From Rudaea sp. (GTDB taxonomy: Bacteria > Pseudomonadota > Gammaproteobacteria > Xanthomonadales > Rhodanobacteraceae), in contig JAICYA010000009.1 in the NCBI GenBank assembly GCA_025934455.1, positions 1 to 15,248 of the forward strand: a DNA stretch of 15,248 bases. Reading direction: 5' to 3'. A model generated the notes under the pieces. That model saw only the letters and a program-made list of their open reading frames with translations, was not told the DNA's origin and did no database searches. The position numbers and the translations under genes were made by a program. Of the stretch, positions 7,182-15,248 are shown one piece after another; position 1 is the stretch's first letter; every line of letters starts with the position of its first letter.

Positions 7182-8894
7182 TCAGTGCGCTGTGACCGCG
7201 GCCGCGCCGGGCACTTCTCCATCGCGGCAGGCAGCGGCCACCGCATCGGCGCGGAACAGCCACCAGTCGATGCGGTTGGACGAACCGACATCGACGGCGC
7301 GGCTGCGCAGGATGCAGGGATCGAGCGCGGTGTCGGGCAGGAGGATCCAGCGTTGCGCGGGCGCGGATTGCTGCCAGCGGATCGCCGCCGACAGCTGCTC
7401 GCGCCAGGGTCGGGTGAACCCGAAATCCCTGGCCGGACGATCGGCCATCAGCAGGTTCTGTTCCTTCCAGGCCACGAGTCCGAGTTCGCCCTGCACGCCG
7501 AGGCGCGCGCCGACCGCGCGCATCAGGCCGCGCGCGGAACTCGCGTCGTTGAGCGCCGGCTGCACGCCGAATCCGACGCAGACCCAGAACGCGGTGAGCA
7601 CCAGCGTGCACACGCGCAAGGGACGGCGCGGGCCGAGCCAAGCGCAGGCGGCAATCCCGGCCAGTCCGAACGCGGCGAGCCAGTCCCAGATCGGTGCCGC
7701 CTGTGCATCCAGTTCGCGCGCGGCGAGCTGGCGCAGGCCCCAATCCGGATTCATCCAACCCGCATACACGCCGACGCCGAGCGCACCCGCGGCAAGCAAC
7801 GCGCACAGCGTCCACAGCAGGCGTGCGGGCCAGTGCGTGGCATCGAGAATCCGTGGAATCTGCGGCGCCGCGGCGAGTGCCAACAGCGGCAATGCCGGCA
7901 AAATGTAGACCTCGCGCTTGCCCGCCGACACGCTGAAGAACACCACGACCAGCGCGACGACACCGAGCAGCACGGCGTAGCGCGCATCGTGCTCGCGCAA
8001 GCTCCGCCACCACGGCCGCACCAGCCACGGCAGGAAAAGACTGAGTGGCAACCACTGCAGCGCGATCACTTCGAGGTAGTACCAGGGCGGCTGGTCGTGA
8101 TGCCAGGCGTCCAGATAGCGTTGCGCGGTCTGGTGGAACAGGATGTTGTTCACATACGCCGCATAGGCCGGATCGTGATGCGCCTGCACCGCGAGCAGCA
8201 TCGGCACCAGCCACAGCGCCGCGACGACCACGCACAGCGCAGGTGCGAGCAGCCAGCGCCAACCGCCAACGAAGCGCAACTCGTCCTGCGCCGGGTTTTT
8301 CCGGCGAATCCACAGCCACGGCAACACGCAAAAGAAGGCGATGAAACCGACGCCCTTGGTGATGATGCCCAGGCCCGCGGCGAATCCGCCGAGCATCCAC
8401 TGCCGCCAGTCCGGCCCGCGCAGCAGATGCCGCAGCAGGCCGTAATTGGCCAAGGTGATCAGGAACGTGACCATCGGATCGATCTGCGCGCGCCGCGCCT
8501 GGAACGTGAAACCGATGGCGAACAGGGTCAGCCAGGCGGCGATCAGTCCCGTGCGCCGGTCCCACAGGCGCCGGCCAAGGTCGTAGACCAGCAGCAAGGT
8601 TCCCAGCGACGCGAGCAACGACGGCAGCAGGAAGGCGATGCGCCAGTGCCGCGTCAGTTCATACGCGGCCGCTTGCAGGGCCATGAACAGCGGTGGCTTG
8701 TCCGCGTACAGTTCGCTGCCGCGGTGCGGGAACAGCCAGTCGCCGCTTTGCACCATTTGCTGGGCGACAAGGGCGAAACGCGGTTCGTCCGCCGGCCACG
8801 GATCGCGCAGGCCCAACCCGGCACCGAGCACGCACACGGCGAGCAGGGCAAACAGCCAGAAAGCGCGGCGTTCGCTCGCCGTCGCGGCGTTCAT
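7182..8894 (-). CDS. ArnT/PMT-type integral membrane glycosyltransferase, 570 aa
   Basis: The protein has a first hydrophobic helix at about 11-29. The periplasmic loop motif DEPRFA (36-41) follows, whose acidic pair is the catalytic signature of the protein-mannosyltransferase/ArnT superfamily (GT39/GT83). Then comes YADKPPLFMAL (63-73) and many further membrane helices up to about residue 430. A C-terminal, less hydrophobic, probably periplasmic domain of about 130 residues closes it. Family members use polyprenyl-phosphate sugars to modify lipid A, proteins or glycans on the outer face of the inner membrane. The length is close to ArnT. The ATG at 8894 overlaps the kinase stop as ATGA, so the two are co-translated. 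The frame is open further upstream only as a shadow of the kinase gene. The donor and target are unknown. The nearby lipopolysaccharide-type transferases make envelope modification the best guess. Confidence 0.9.
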   Translation of the reverse strand: MNAATASERRAFWLFALLAVCVLGAGLGLRDPWPADEPRFALVAQQMVQSGDWLFPHRGSELYADKPPLFMALQAAAYELTRHWRIAFLLPSLLASLGTLLLVYDLGRRLWDRRTGLIAAWLTLFAIGFTFQARRAQIDPMVTFLITLANYGLLRHLLRGPDWRQWMLGGFAAGLGIITKGVGFIAFFCVLPWLWIRRKNPAQDELRFVGGWRWLLAPALCVVVAALWLVPMLLAVQAHHDPAYAAYVNNILFHQTAQRYLDAWHHDQPPWYYLEVIALQWLPLSLFLPWLVRPWWRSLREHDARYAVLLGVVALVVVFFSVSAGKREVYILPALPLLALAAAPQIPRILDATHWPARLLWTLCALLAAGALGVGVYAGWMNPDWGLRQLAARELDAQAAPIWDWLAAFGLAGIAACAWLGPRRPLRVCTLVLTAFWVCVGFGVQPALNDASSARGLMRAVGARLGVQGELGLVAWKEQNLLMADRPARDFGFTRPWREQLSAAIRWQQSAPAQRWILLPDTALDPCILRSRAVDVGSSNRIDWWLFRADAVAAACRDGEVPGAAAVTAH

Positions 8895-11080
8895 GCCACG
8901 GCCTCGCGCGGCAGGCGCAGGACGAACATCGCGCCGCCGCCGGCACGATTCTCCGCGCGGATGCTGCCGCCGTGTTCCTCGGCGATTTTCTTCGCGACGG
9001 CAAGGCCCAGGCCCGTGCCGCGCTGCTTGCTTGAGGTGTAGGGCTCGAACCAGCGCTCGCCGAAACCCGCGGGCAGGCCCGGGCCATTGTCGGCAACGGA
9101 CAGTTCGATCCACTTTTGGCCATTTTCCACAAAGTCGCGCGTCGCTACCTCGATGTGCGGCTTGCGCGCGTCGCCGATCGCTTCCAGTGCGTTCTTGATC
9201 AGGTTGTGCAGCAGCTGGCGCAGGCGGCCGGCATCCGCGCGCAGCACGGGCTCGTGCGCCTCGAAGCGGCGCGTGAGCTGGATGCGCTGGTCGTTCTCGT
9301 ACAGATCCAGCACTTCGCCGGCGAGCGCGTGCAGGTCCAGCGCGCGCGCCTCGATCTGCGGCGGCCGTGCATAGTCGCCGAACGCATTCACCAGCGACTT
9401 GAGCGCCTCGACCTGGGCGACGATGGTGTGCGTGGCGCGGTCGAGCACTTCGGTGTCGTCCGCCGGCAGGCGCCCGAAAAAGCGCCGGCGCAGGCGCTCG
9501 GCCGCGAGCTGGATTGGCGTGAGTGGATTCTTCACCTCGTGCGCAAGGCGGCGCGCGACCTCGGCCCAGGCCGCGTCGCGCTGGGCGCGGTCGAGCTGGG
9601 TCAGGTCGTCGAACACGGCGACACTGCCGGCGTCCGCGCCGGCCAGTTCCGCTCCGCGCAACAAGAGCAAGCGACGTTCGTCGCCGCGCACCAGCACCAC
9701 TTCCTCGCGCCACTCGCGCAGGCCTTCGCGGACGTGTCGCAGGATCGGATCGAGCAACGGTGCCAGTTGCGGCTGATCGCGGCGCAATACGGAAAGAGGC
9801 TGACCGACATAGCGCGCCAGCGGCAGGTCGAGAATGCTTTCGGCGGCGCGGTTAAGCGTGCGCAGCGTGCCTGTGCGGTCGATACCGAGCACGCCGGCGG
9901 ACAGGCGCTCGAGCACGGCCTTGAGGTACGCGCGCTGGTTCTCGGTTTCCTGCGCGCTGTGGGTCAGGCGCGCATTGGATTGTTCCAGCTCGCGCTGCAT
10001 CTGGTTGAACGAAGCAAGCAGGAATCCGAGTTCATCGCGGCTGCCGACCGGCAACGGCGTGTCGTAGCGGCCCGCCCCGACCGCGCGCGTGGCCGCGGCG
10101 AGGCGGCCGATCGGCGCCGTCAGCCGGCGCGCGATGCCGAACGCCAGCATCAGCGCGAACAGCACCGACAGCAGCAACACGAAGGTGAGCACCAGGGTGA
10201 ACGTGAGCTTGAGCGAGCCGCGCAGGAATTTCAGGCGCTGGAAATCGAAATTCGCCTGCTCCACGCCCGTGGTCAGCGCCTGCAGGCGCGCCGGCAAGGG
10301 ATACAACGCCTGCAACAGGCGCTCGCTGCCGGGAGCAGTCGCCGGCAACGGATCGACCACGCGCAACACGAGGCGCGCACCGAGCGGCTCGACCGCGGCG
10401 TAGTGGCCGTTACCCTGCACCTGCAACAGTGCCGCCGAATCCGGATACGCCGGCGTAAGCAATTGCGGATCGGCACTGGCCGTGGCGAGCACGGACTGGT
10501 CCTTGCCGAACACCGCCAGTTGCAGCGCGCCCTGCGCATCGATCGCGATATCCAGTTGTTTCTGCAAATCCGCATCGGCGCTGTCGTGCAGGGTCCGCGC
10601 GAGCGCCGCGCTTTCCTGCTGCGCGGCCTGCAGGCGTTCGTCGAGGTAGACGCGGCCGATTTCCAGCGCATCGTCCATGGCGTGTTCCATGCGTACGTTG
10701 AACCAGGTTTCGATGGTCGCGTCGAGAAAATTCAGGGCGAAGCCGTAGACCACGAATACCGGCGGCAGGGCGAGCACGATCAGCATCGCCAGCACGCGCC
10801 GGTTCAAAGTCGCGCCGGGCGCGCGTTCGCGCAATTCCCGACGCAGGCGCAGCAGGCGCTGGACGATGATCGCGACCAGCGTCGTCAGCGCCAGCACGCA
10901 GGCGCCGAGCATCCACGGGTACCAGGCGCCCAGCCGGCTCGCGCCGCCGGCCGCATCGTTGGCAAGCACCAGCGCCGCGGCCAGCAGCACGGCCACGGCC
11001 AGCGCCGGCAACGCGCGCCGCGTGATGCGCGTCAACCGGCCCGCGGGAGCCACGCGTAGTCTCCGCTGTCCATGTGCCAT
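8891..11080 (-). CDS. ntrY: NtrY-like membrane sensor histidine kinase, 729 aa
   Basis: The architecture is that of NtrY. Three membrane helices lie near the N-terminus (about 22-41, 55-76, 95-118), then a periplasmic sensor domain (about 119-288) and a fourth helix (291-316). Next come HAMP (317-369), PAS (about 385-490), HisKA with the phospho-acceptor His514 in AHEVKNPLTP, and the ATPase domain with N box (HNLIKNALEA, 625-634), DNGPG at 664-668 and GTGLGLA at 688-694. All catalytic boxes are intact. It is expected to phosphorylate the NtrX-like regulator at 3796-5172, which lies in a separate transcription unit across three glycosyltransferase genes. The start is ambiguous. ATG 11080 overlaps the DUF4390 gene by 49 nt, whereas a TTG at 11035 would give the same 4-nt start/stop overlap (TTGA) seen elsewhere in this run and remove 15 residues. 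The signal sensed is unknown. Confidence 0.92.
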   Translation of the reverse strand: MAHGQRRLRVAPAGRLTRITRRALPALAVAVLLAAALVLANDAAGGASRLGAWYPWMLGACVLALTTLVAIIVQRLLRLRRELRERAPGATLNRRVLAMLIVLALPPVFVVYGFALNFLDATIETWFNVRMEHAMDDALEIGRVYLDERLQAAQQESAALARTLHDSADADLQKQLDIAIDAQGALQLAVFGKDQSVLATASADPQLLTPAYPDSAALLQVQGNGHYAAVEPLGARLVLRVVDPLPATAPGSERLLQALYPLPARLQALTTGVEQANFDFQRLKFLRGSLKLTFTLVLTFVLLLSVLFALMLAFGIARRLTAPIGRLAAATRAVGAGRYDTPLPVGSRDELGFLLASFNQMQRELEQSNARLTHSAQETENQRAYLKAVLERLSAGVLGIDRTGTLRTLNRAAESILDLPLARYVGQPLSVLRRDQPQLAPLLDPILRHVREGLREWREEVVLVRGDERRLLLLRGAELAGADAGSVAVFDDLTQLDRAQRDAAWAEVARRLAHEVKNPLTPIQLAAERLRRRFFGRLPADDTEVLDRATHTIVAQVEALKSLVNAFGDYARPPQIEARALDLHALAGEVLDLYENDQRIQLTRRFEAHEPVLRADAGRLRQLLHNLIKNALEAIGDARKPHIEVATRDFVENGQKWIELSVADNGPGLPAGFGERWFEPYTSSKQRGTGLGLAVAKKIAEEHGGSIRAENRAGGGAMFVLRLPREAVA

Positions 11081-11553
11081 GCCGATCGCAGCACGGCAGG
11101 CAGGCGCAGCGCGCCGGGCAATTCATCGCGATCGAGCGCGATGCGCACGCGCAATCGGGTCGCGCCGGCAGCGTCGAATCCGGGCAGCGGCAGGCGCAGG
11201 TTTTCCATCGCTGTCAGCGCCAGCGCACGTGCGGCATAGTTGCGCGTCGATGCGTCTTCCACATCGCGCAACTGGTACTGGCGCGACAGCGGGAAATAGC
11301 GCAATTGCACGTGCCGCCGGATCCGGGTCGACGCGAAACCGGATCGCTGCGCGCTCAGCGTCACCACGAACGGCAGTTCGATGCCGTGGTCGAGGGCGTC
11401 GAGCACCTGAGCGTCCGGCCGCCAGTCGCTGCTCACGGTCAGCGTACCGGCATCGAGCAAGGCCGAACGCAACACGAATGCGCCCGGCGCAGGCGCACAG
11501 GCGCCAAGCACGATGCACAAAAACAGACTAATTACGCTTTTCCAATACTGCAT
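11032..11553 (-). CDS. DUF4390 family predicted lipoprotein, 173 aa
   Basis: The ATG at 11553 gives a short signal peptide with a hydrophobic core (7-16) and an LGAC lipobox, so Cys19 is the predicted lipidation site. The mature part fits DUF4390. It has an early LDALDHGIELPFVVTL segment (51-66), the paired strands HVQLRYFPLSRQYQLRD (81-97), and the closing DRDELPGALRLPAVLRSAWH (141-160) with a final SGDYAWLPR. The family is typically found between rsmB and an NtrY-type kinase, as here; its function is not established. A role in signal input to the kinase is a guess from position. The first 26 nt lie inside the rsmB coding region in another frame, and a T7 run directly precedes the ATG with GGA further up. 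The stop lies inside the start region of the kinase gene. Confidence 0.87.
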   Translation of the reverse strand: MQYWKSVISLFLCIVLGACAPAPGAFVLRSALLDAGTLTVSSDWRPDAQVLDALDHGIELPFVVTLSAQRSGFASTRIRRHVQLRYFPLSRQYQLRDVEDASTRNYAARALALTAMENLRLPLPGFDAAGATRLRVRIALDRDELPGALRLPAVLRSAWHMDSGDYAWLPRAG

Positions 11554-12832
11554 AAAAAAATCCGTCCATGCCGGATTCCCCCGGCAGGTTCTGCGCGCCC
11601 GCGCCCGCCGCATGCCAGGACAGCGGCGGTGCCATCGGTTGCGCGTCCGCGCGGGCGGACACGAATGCTTCGATTCGACGCGCGTTTTCGTCCGCCAGTA
11701 CCGAGCACGTGGCATAGACTAAGCGCCCGCCGCTCCGGAGCAAAGGCCACAGCGCCTCGAGCAGGCGCGACTGTATCGCGGCGAGGGCGGGAATATCCGC
11801 CGCACGCCGATGCAGCTTCACGTCCGGCTGGCGGCGGATGATACCGGTCGCCGAACACGGCGCGTCGACAAGGATGCGGTCGAACGGGTGGCCATCCCAC
11901 CAGCCGCGCGGATCGGCAGCATCGCCCACGCGCACGTCGGCGGTCAGGCCAAGACGCGTCAGATTCTCGCGCAGGCGCGGCAGGCGCCGTGCATCGCTGT
12001 CCAGCGCGGTCAATTCCACGTCCACCGTTTCCAGAATATGCGCGCTCTTGCCGCCGGGCGCGGCGCAGGCATCGAGCACGCGTTGACCGTCATGCAGGTC
12101 GAGCAGGCGCACGGCCTGTTGCGCGGCGCCGTCCTGCACCGAAAACAGGCCCTGGCTGTAACCGGGCAAACTGGTCACGTCACGGCTGGCATCGAGGATC
12201 AACGCGTCGGGCGCATCCTCCGGCACGCGGCAAACGACACCCTGCGCTGCCAATTGCGCAGCGAAATCCGCACGCGCAATACGGCGCCGGTTGACGCGCA
12301 ACCACAGCGGGGCTGGTGCGTTGTTCGCGGCAAGGATGGCTTCGGTCTGATCCGGCCAATCGGCGTCGAATTTTTCGATCAGCCAACGCGGATGCGCCGT
12401 GCGCGTCACCGCATCGCGATCCAGCTGCGCGCGTCGCGTTTCGCGCTCGCGCAGCCAGCGCCGCAGCACGGCGTTGACCACGCCCGCGAACGCCGGCTTG
12501 CGCAAGGCGCGCGTGGCCTCGACCGTGGCGGCCACGGCGGCGTAGTCGCTCAGGCCCATGATTTCCAGTTGCACGAGGCCGAGCACGAGCAGGGCGTGGA
12601 TATCGCTTTCGCGCTCGCGCAACGGCCGTTCCAGCAGCGATCCCAGCGCCGCGTCGAAGCGCAGCCACCAGCGCGCGCCCTCGTGCAGCAGGCTCGACAA
12701 CAGTGCGCGGTCGCGCGCATCGTGCAACTTTGTGGACAATGCGGCAAATGCAGCACGCAGCGATTGTCCCGCGACGACGCCGGCTAGCGCCTGCGCTCCC
12801 AGCGCGCGCGGGTCGGGGCGACTTGCGCTCAC
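11528..12832 (-). CDS. rsmB: 16S rRNA (cytosine-967, C5)-methyltransferase RsmB, 434 aa
   Basis: The N-terminal NusB-like helical domain occupies about 1-140 ([13 protein letters not shown] at 118-130). The S-adenosylmethionine-dependent methyltransferase domain follows, with [15 protein letters not shown] at 254-268. The two catalytic cysteines of the family are Cys326 in VDAPCSATG and Cys376 in [20 protein letters not shown] (334-342) and the C-terminal [16 protein letters not shown] are also typical of RsmB/Sun. It methylates C967 in helix 31 of small-subunit rRNA. The GTG at 12832 overlaps the fmt stop as GTGA, the usual def-fmt-rsmB arrangement. Length is normal. A T7 run near the end (11554-11560 on the plus strand as A7) spans the FFY codons just before the DUF4390 start. 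Confidence 0.96.
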   Translation of the reverse strand: MSASRPDPRALGAQALAGVVAGQSLRAAFAALSTKLHDARDRALLSSLLHEGARWWLRFDAALGSLLERPLRERESDIHALLVLGLVQLEIMGLSDYAAVAATVEATRALRKPAFAGVVNAVLRRWLRERETRRAQLDRDAVTRTAHPRWLIEKFDADWPDQTEAILAANNAPAPLWLRVNRRRIARADFAAQLAAQGVVCRVPEDAPDALILDASRDVTSLPGYSQGLFSVQDGAAQQAVRLLDLHDGQRVLDACAAPGGKSAHILETVDVELTALDSDARRLPRLRENLTRLGLTADVRVGDAADPRGWWDGHPFDRILVDAPCSATGIIRRQPDVKLHRRAADIPALAAIQSRLLEALWPLLRSGGRLVYATCSVLADENARRIEAFVSARADAQPMAPPLSWHAAGAGAQNLPGESGMDGFFYAVLEKRN

Positions 12833-13761
12833 GCGTGCTTCAACTCGGGGCGTGCGTTCAGGTAATCGGCCGCAGTCACGACACGCCCGCCGGCACGCTG
12901 GAGTCTGGTCACTCGCAGCGCGCCTTCGCCGCAGGCGACATCGATACCGTGCTTCGTGGCCGCGATGACGGCACCCGGACTCGCACTACTGCCCGGCATG
13001 GCTTGCGCACCCCATACGCGCACGCGTTCGCCGGCCAGGTCCGCTTCCGCGACCGGCCAGGGATCGAAGGCGCGCACCTTGCGCTCCAATGCGATGGCTG
13101 ATTCGATCCAGTCCAGCCGTGCCTCGGATTTTTCCAGCTTGTGCGCGTAAGTCACGCCGGCTTCCGGCTGCGGTTGCGCGGTCAGGGTCTCACCCGCCTG
13201 CGTGCGGCGCAGCCCCTCGCCAAGTGCCTGCGCACCCAATGCGGCCAGCTTGTCGTGCAGGCTGCCGCCGGTGTCGTCCGCGGCGATGTCGATTTCGCGG
13301 CGAAGCATGACAGGCCCGGTGTCGAGCCCGGCTGCCATGCGCATCAGACACACGCCGGTTTGCGTGTCGCCAGCGAGGATCGCGCGCTGTATCGGTGCGG
13401 CGCCGCGCCAGCGCGGCAGCAGCGAAGCGTGCACGTTCCAGCAGCACAGGCGCGGAATCGCCAGCACCGCGCGCGGCAGGATCAAGCCATAGGCGACGAC
13501 GACGAGCAAATCGGGATTCAGCTCGCGCAAGCGTGCCTTCGCATCCGGCAATTTGAGCGATTCGGGTTGTTCGACGACGAGTCCAGCCGCCAGCGCGGCC
13601 TGCTTGACCGGACTTGCCGCCAGTGCGCGGCCGCGGCCGGCCGGGCGGTCCGGTTGTGTATACACCGCCGCAATTTCCACATTTTCCGCGAGGCAGGCGC
13701 GCAAATGCGGCACCGCGAACTCAGGTGTGCCGGCAAAAACCAGCCGAAGCGGCGCGGGCAT
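12829..13761 (-). CDS. fmt: Methionyl-tRNA formyltransferase, 310 aa
   Basis: This protein has the standard Fmt fold. [12 protein letters not shown] (9-20) opens it, followed by the formyl-folate site motif [20 protein letters not shown] (109-128). The catalytic residues are Asn109, His111 and Asp147 (GLDTGPV). The C-terminal OB-like tRNA-binding domain begins near residue 205 ([17 protein letters not shown]). It formylates Met on initiator tRNA. The length is that of the bacterial enzyme. The ATG at 13761 lies 7 bp after the def stop, and its own stop overlaps the rsmB GTG start. Def then removes the formyl group from finished proteins, so the pair forms one functional unit. Nothing unusual is seen. 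Confidence 0.97.
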   Translation of the reverse strand: MPAPLRLVFAGTPEFAVPHLRACLAENVEIAAVYTQPDRPAGRGRALAASPVKQAALAAGLVVEQPESLKLPDAKARLRELNPDLLVVVAYGLILPRAVLAIPRLCCWNVHASLLPRWRGAAPIQRAILAGDTQTGVCLMRMAAGLDTGPVMLRREIDIAADDTGGSLHDKLAALGAQALGEGLRRTQAGETLTAQPQPEAGVTYAHKLEKSEARLDWIESAIALERKVRAFDPWPVAEADLAGERVRVWGAQAMPGSSASPGAVIAATKHGIDVACGEGALRVTRLQRAGGRVVTAADYLNARPELKHA

Positions 13762-13768
13762 TGTCAGC

Positions 13769-14266
13769 TCAGGCCGTGGCTCGATGAGCTTTTTCCAATT
13801 TTTTCCTGACCAGCTCGCGCTTGAGCGGCGACAGATAATCGACGAAGAGTTTTCCGATCAGGTGATCCATTTCGTGCTGGATGCACACCGCGAGCAGGCC
13901 GTCGGCGGCGATGCGGATCGGCTGGCCGTCGCGATCCTGCGCTTCAACGACGATGCGCTCGGAACGTTCCACATCGGCGAAGATTCCGGGTACGGACAGG
14001 CAGCCTTCCTGGTAGACCTGCGCGCCTTCGCGTTCGAGGATTTTCGGGTTGATCAGGGCCAGCGGCGCGTTCTTTTCCTCGGAAACATCGAGCACCAGCA
14101 GTTGCTTGTGCACGTTGACCTGGGTTGCGGCCAGGCCGATGCCGGGCGCGGCATACATGGTCGCGAACATCGAATCGATGAGCGCGTGCAGGGCCTTGTC
14201 GAACACGGCCACGGGTTGGGCCTTGGTGCGCAGGCGCGGGTCGGGGAATTCCAGGATGTTCAGCAT
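13769..14266 (-). CDS. def: Peptide deformylase, 165 aa
   Basis: All three deformylase motifs are present: GIGLAATQV (42-50), EGCLSVPG (87-94) with metal ligand Cys89, and HEMDH (131-135) with metal ligands His131 and His135 and catalytic Glu132. The enzyme is a metal-dependent hydrolase removing the N-formyl group from nascent chains at the ribosome. The length is normal. The ATG at 14266 aligns with the usual [13 protein letters not shown] start of the family; no strong ribosome-binding site precedes it. It is the first gene of the minus-strand run and diverges from the LysM gene, an arrangement also familiar in E. coli (def-fmt-rsmB opposite the dprA side) and in Xanthomonads. Confidence 0.97.
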   Translation of the reverse strand: MLNILEFPDPRLRTKAQPVAVFDKALHALIDSMFATMYAAPGIGLAATQVNVHKQLLVLDVSEEKNAPLALINPKILEREGAQVYQEGCLSVPGIFADVERSERIVVEAQDRDGQPIRIAADGLLAVCIQHEMDHLIGKLFVDYLSPLKRELVRKKLEKAHRATA

Positions 14267-14330
14267 GGCATCGATATGGGGTGCGGGCGCACCGGCTCAA
14301 GCGCCGGCAAAGTATCGGGATTTCGGAAAA

Positions 14331-14336
14331 ATTCTA
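14331..14336 (-). promoter_or_regulatory. Candidate -10 box for the def-fmt-rsmB run
   Basis: Read on the minus strand this is TAGAAT, about 65 bp before the def start, in the 206-bp gap to the LysM gene. No good -35 was recognised. Between it and def a short hairpin is possible (CCGGC at 14292-14296 with GCCGG at 14303-14307), in the would-be leader. Confidence 0.35.
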
Positions 14337-14409
14337 CGCCGATTCGACACTTGGCGCGACTTTGTCACCGGCTTGCCCGTTGGGTTGGCGATTTCGTGCA
14401 GGCCATCAT

Positions 14410-14437
14410 TTGCGCCGTTAAAATTTTCGTATACACT
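14410..14437 (+). promoter_or_regulatory. Candidate promoter for the LysM gene
   Basis: TTGCGC (14410-14415) and TACACT (14432-14437), or the overlapping TATACA (14430-14435), form a weak promoter-like pair. With TACACT the spacer is 16 bp, upstream of the LysM start at 14473. The surrounding AAATTTTCGTATACAC is the most AT-rich part of this otherwise GC-rich gap. Matches to consensus are only partial. Confidence 0.3.
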
Positions 14438-14472
14438 CGGGAAGCCCTTTGGGAATCAGGTAATTGGCAGCC

Positions 14473-15248
14473 ATGCTTAAAAAACTACCTGCAATTTGTG
14501 CCGGATTGCTGCTCACGCTCACGGCTTACGCCGCCTCGGTGCAGCTTGCGAAGGATCATCCCGACACCTACACGGTGCGCAAGGGGGACACGCTGTGGAG
14601 CATCGCGGCGAAGTTCCTGCAGAAACCGTGGCAGTGGCCGGAAGTCTGGCAGGCCAATCCGCAAGTCCGGAATCCGCACCTGATCTATCCGGGCGACGTG
14701 CTCAGCCTCGCCTATCTGAACGGCAAACCGGGCATCGGTTTCGCCGGCCGTGGCGGCATCGAACCGCATACCCGCGCCGAGCAGCTGGAAAGCGCGGTCA
14801 AGCCGTTGCCGCTGTCGGCGATCGAGGATTTCCTGAAGAAGCCGCGCCTGCTGAGCGAGGACGAATTCAAGAAGGCGCCGCACGTGGTCGGCATCGAGGA
14901 CCACCACATCAACGGCGCGACCGGCCAGTTGATCTACGTACGCGGACTCGATGCCCAGCCGGGCCAGCGTTATGTGCTGGCGCGCCCGATCGGGCGCTAT
15001 TACGAGATCGCTGGCAAGGACGGCCGCCCAAGCGAGATATTCCGCCAGGACATGCAGGACCGCGACGACCGCCCGAGCATGCTCTGGCACCACGGCCCGG
15101 ATCATTTCACCCTGCACGGCAACGTGCATTTCCTCGGTTACGAGATGCTCCAGTACGGTGAAGTCGCGGCAACCCACGCCGGCAATCCGGCGTCGGTGCT
15201 GGTGACCAGCACCGATTACGAGGTGCGCGCCGGCGATTATGTGCTGCC
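14473..15248 (+). CDS. Exported LysM-domain protein, N-terminal 258 residues (cut by window edge)
   Basis: From ATG 14473 the frame is open to the window end, so the stop lies outside. Residues 1-20 form a signal peptide (MLKK, hydrophobic core, AYA before A21). A LysM domain follows directly (about 31-79: YTVRKGDTLWSIAAKF, then a Trp-rich insert WQWPEVWQANPQV and IYPGDVLSL). LysM modules bind peptidoglycan N-acetylglucosamine, so the protein probably sits in the periplasm. The remaining visible part (about 95-258) has regular beta-type segments (GQLIYVRGLDAQPGQRYVLA, FLGYEMLQYGEVAATH) and no catalytic motif that I recognise. Proteins of this design often stand before dprA in Xanthomonads, opposite def; the next gene cannot be seen here. 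No strong ribosome-binding site is visible. Confidence 0.9.
   Translation, partial: MLKKLPAICAGLLLTLTAYAASVQLAKDHPDTYTVRKGDTLWSIAAKFLQKPWQWPEVWQANPQVRNPHLIYPGDVLSLAYLNGKPGIGFAGRGGIEPHTRAEQLESAVKPLPLSAIEDFLKKPRLLSEDEFKKAPHVVGIEDHHINGATGQLIYVRGLDAQPGQRYVLARPIGRYYEIAGKDGRPSEIFRQDMQDRDDRPSMLWHHGPDHFTLHGNVHFLGYEMLQYGEVAATHAGNPASVLVTSTDYEVRAGDYVL

Noticed and set aside
6367..8565. Minus-strand open frame of 732 codons
   Set aside because: It overlaps the ArnT-like gene in another frame and the antisense of the GT2 gene; the translation is low in motifs and Arg/Ala-rich.
6219..9041. Very long plus-strand open frame of 940 codons
   Set aside because: It runs across the ends of a GT9 gene, a GT2 gene and the antisense of a membrane transferase. 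Its translation is Arg/Pro/Ala/Gln-rich without motifs, an artefact of high GC.
8895..9713. Upstream extension of the ArnT-like reading frame
   Set aside because: This part is a frame-shifted shadow of the kinase gene. The ATG at 8894 with a 4-nt overlap and an immediate membrane helix is the better start.
9116..11059. Plus-strand open frame of 647 codons opposite the sensor kinase
   Set aside because: It is antisense to a complete kinase with every catalytic box; the Gln/Arg/His-rich translation has no recognisable domain.
1..15248. Search by eye for CRISPR arrays, tRNA or rRNA genes and insertion-sequence ends
   Set aside because: No regularly spaced repeats, cloverleaf-like gene, conserved rRNA segment or transposase was recognised; gaps between genes are mostly under 250 bp.

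Overview
The window is a GC-rich, gene-dense chromosomal segment. It most likely comes from a gammaproteobacterium of the order Xanthomonadales (Xanthomonadaceae or Rhodanobacteraceae). That placement is inferred from codon composition, from the divergent LysM gene / def-fmt-rsmB block, and from the DUF4390 plus NtrY-type kinase genes behind rsmB. No rRNA, tRNA, CRISPR or insertion sequence was seen.

Left edge (1 to about 490): this stretch is visibly more AT-rich than the rest. On the minus strand, running off the window, it encodes the N-terminal part of a tyrosine recombinase (phage or island integrase). Short direct repeats and an inverted repeat lie just upstream of the integrase. This is probably one end of an integrated mobile element, with the chromosome resuming near 480-490. 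A lipoprotein gene with a duplicated beta-rich domain follows on the plus strand (596-1426).

Middle (1446-5172, minus strand): a tightly packed set reads in the order ntrX-like regulator, bdhA (3-hydroxybutyrate dehydrogenase), a patatin-like lipase and a small TPR protein. The last three are joined by 4-nt start/stop overlaps (GTGA, ATGA), so they are probably co-transcribed and translationally coupled. The regulator looks like a sigma-54 activator but lacks the GAFTGA loop and one of the two conserved arginine-finger positions.

Three envelope glycosyltransferase genes follow. A GT9 heptosyltransferase-like gene and a GT2 WaaE/KdtX-like gene lie on plus (5285-7158). A membrane ArnT/PMT-type transferase lies on minus (7182-8894).

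Right half (7182-14266, minus): the order def, fmt, rsmB, DUF4390 lipoprotein, ntrY-like kinase, ArnT-like transferase forms one compact run with overlapping ends. It joins maturation of protein N-termini (fmt and def), 16S rRNA methylation, an envelope-stress or redox type sensor kinase and envelope glycosylation. The kinase and its likely partner regulator are separated by the three glycosyltransferase genes, which suggests, but does not prove, a link between the two-component system and envelope polysaccharide. Diverging from def, a LysM-domain exported protein (14473 onward) runs off the right end.

Most of the window is recognisable housekeeping and envelope biology. The items most worth a second look are the integrase at the left edge with its repeats, the degenerate NtrX-type regulator and the tandem-domain lipoprotein. 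I did not find a convincing wholly new system.
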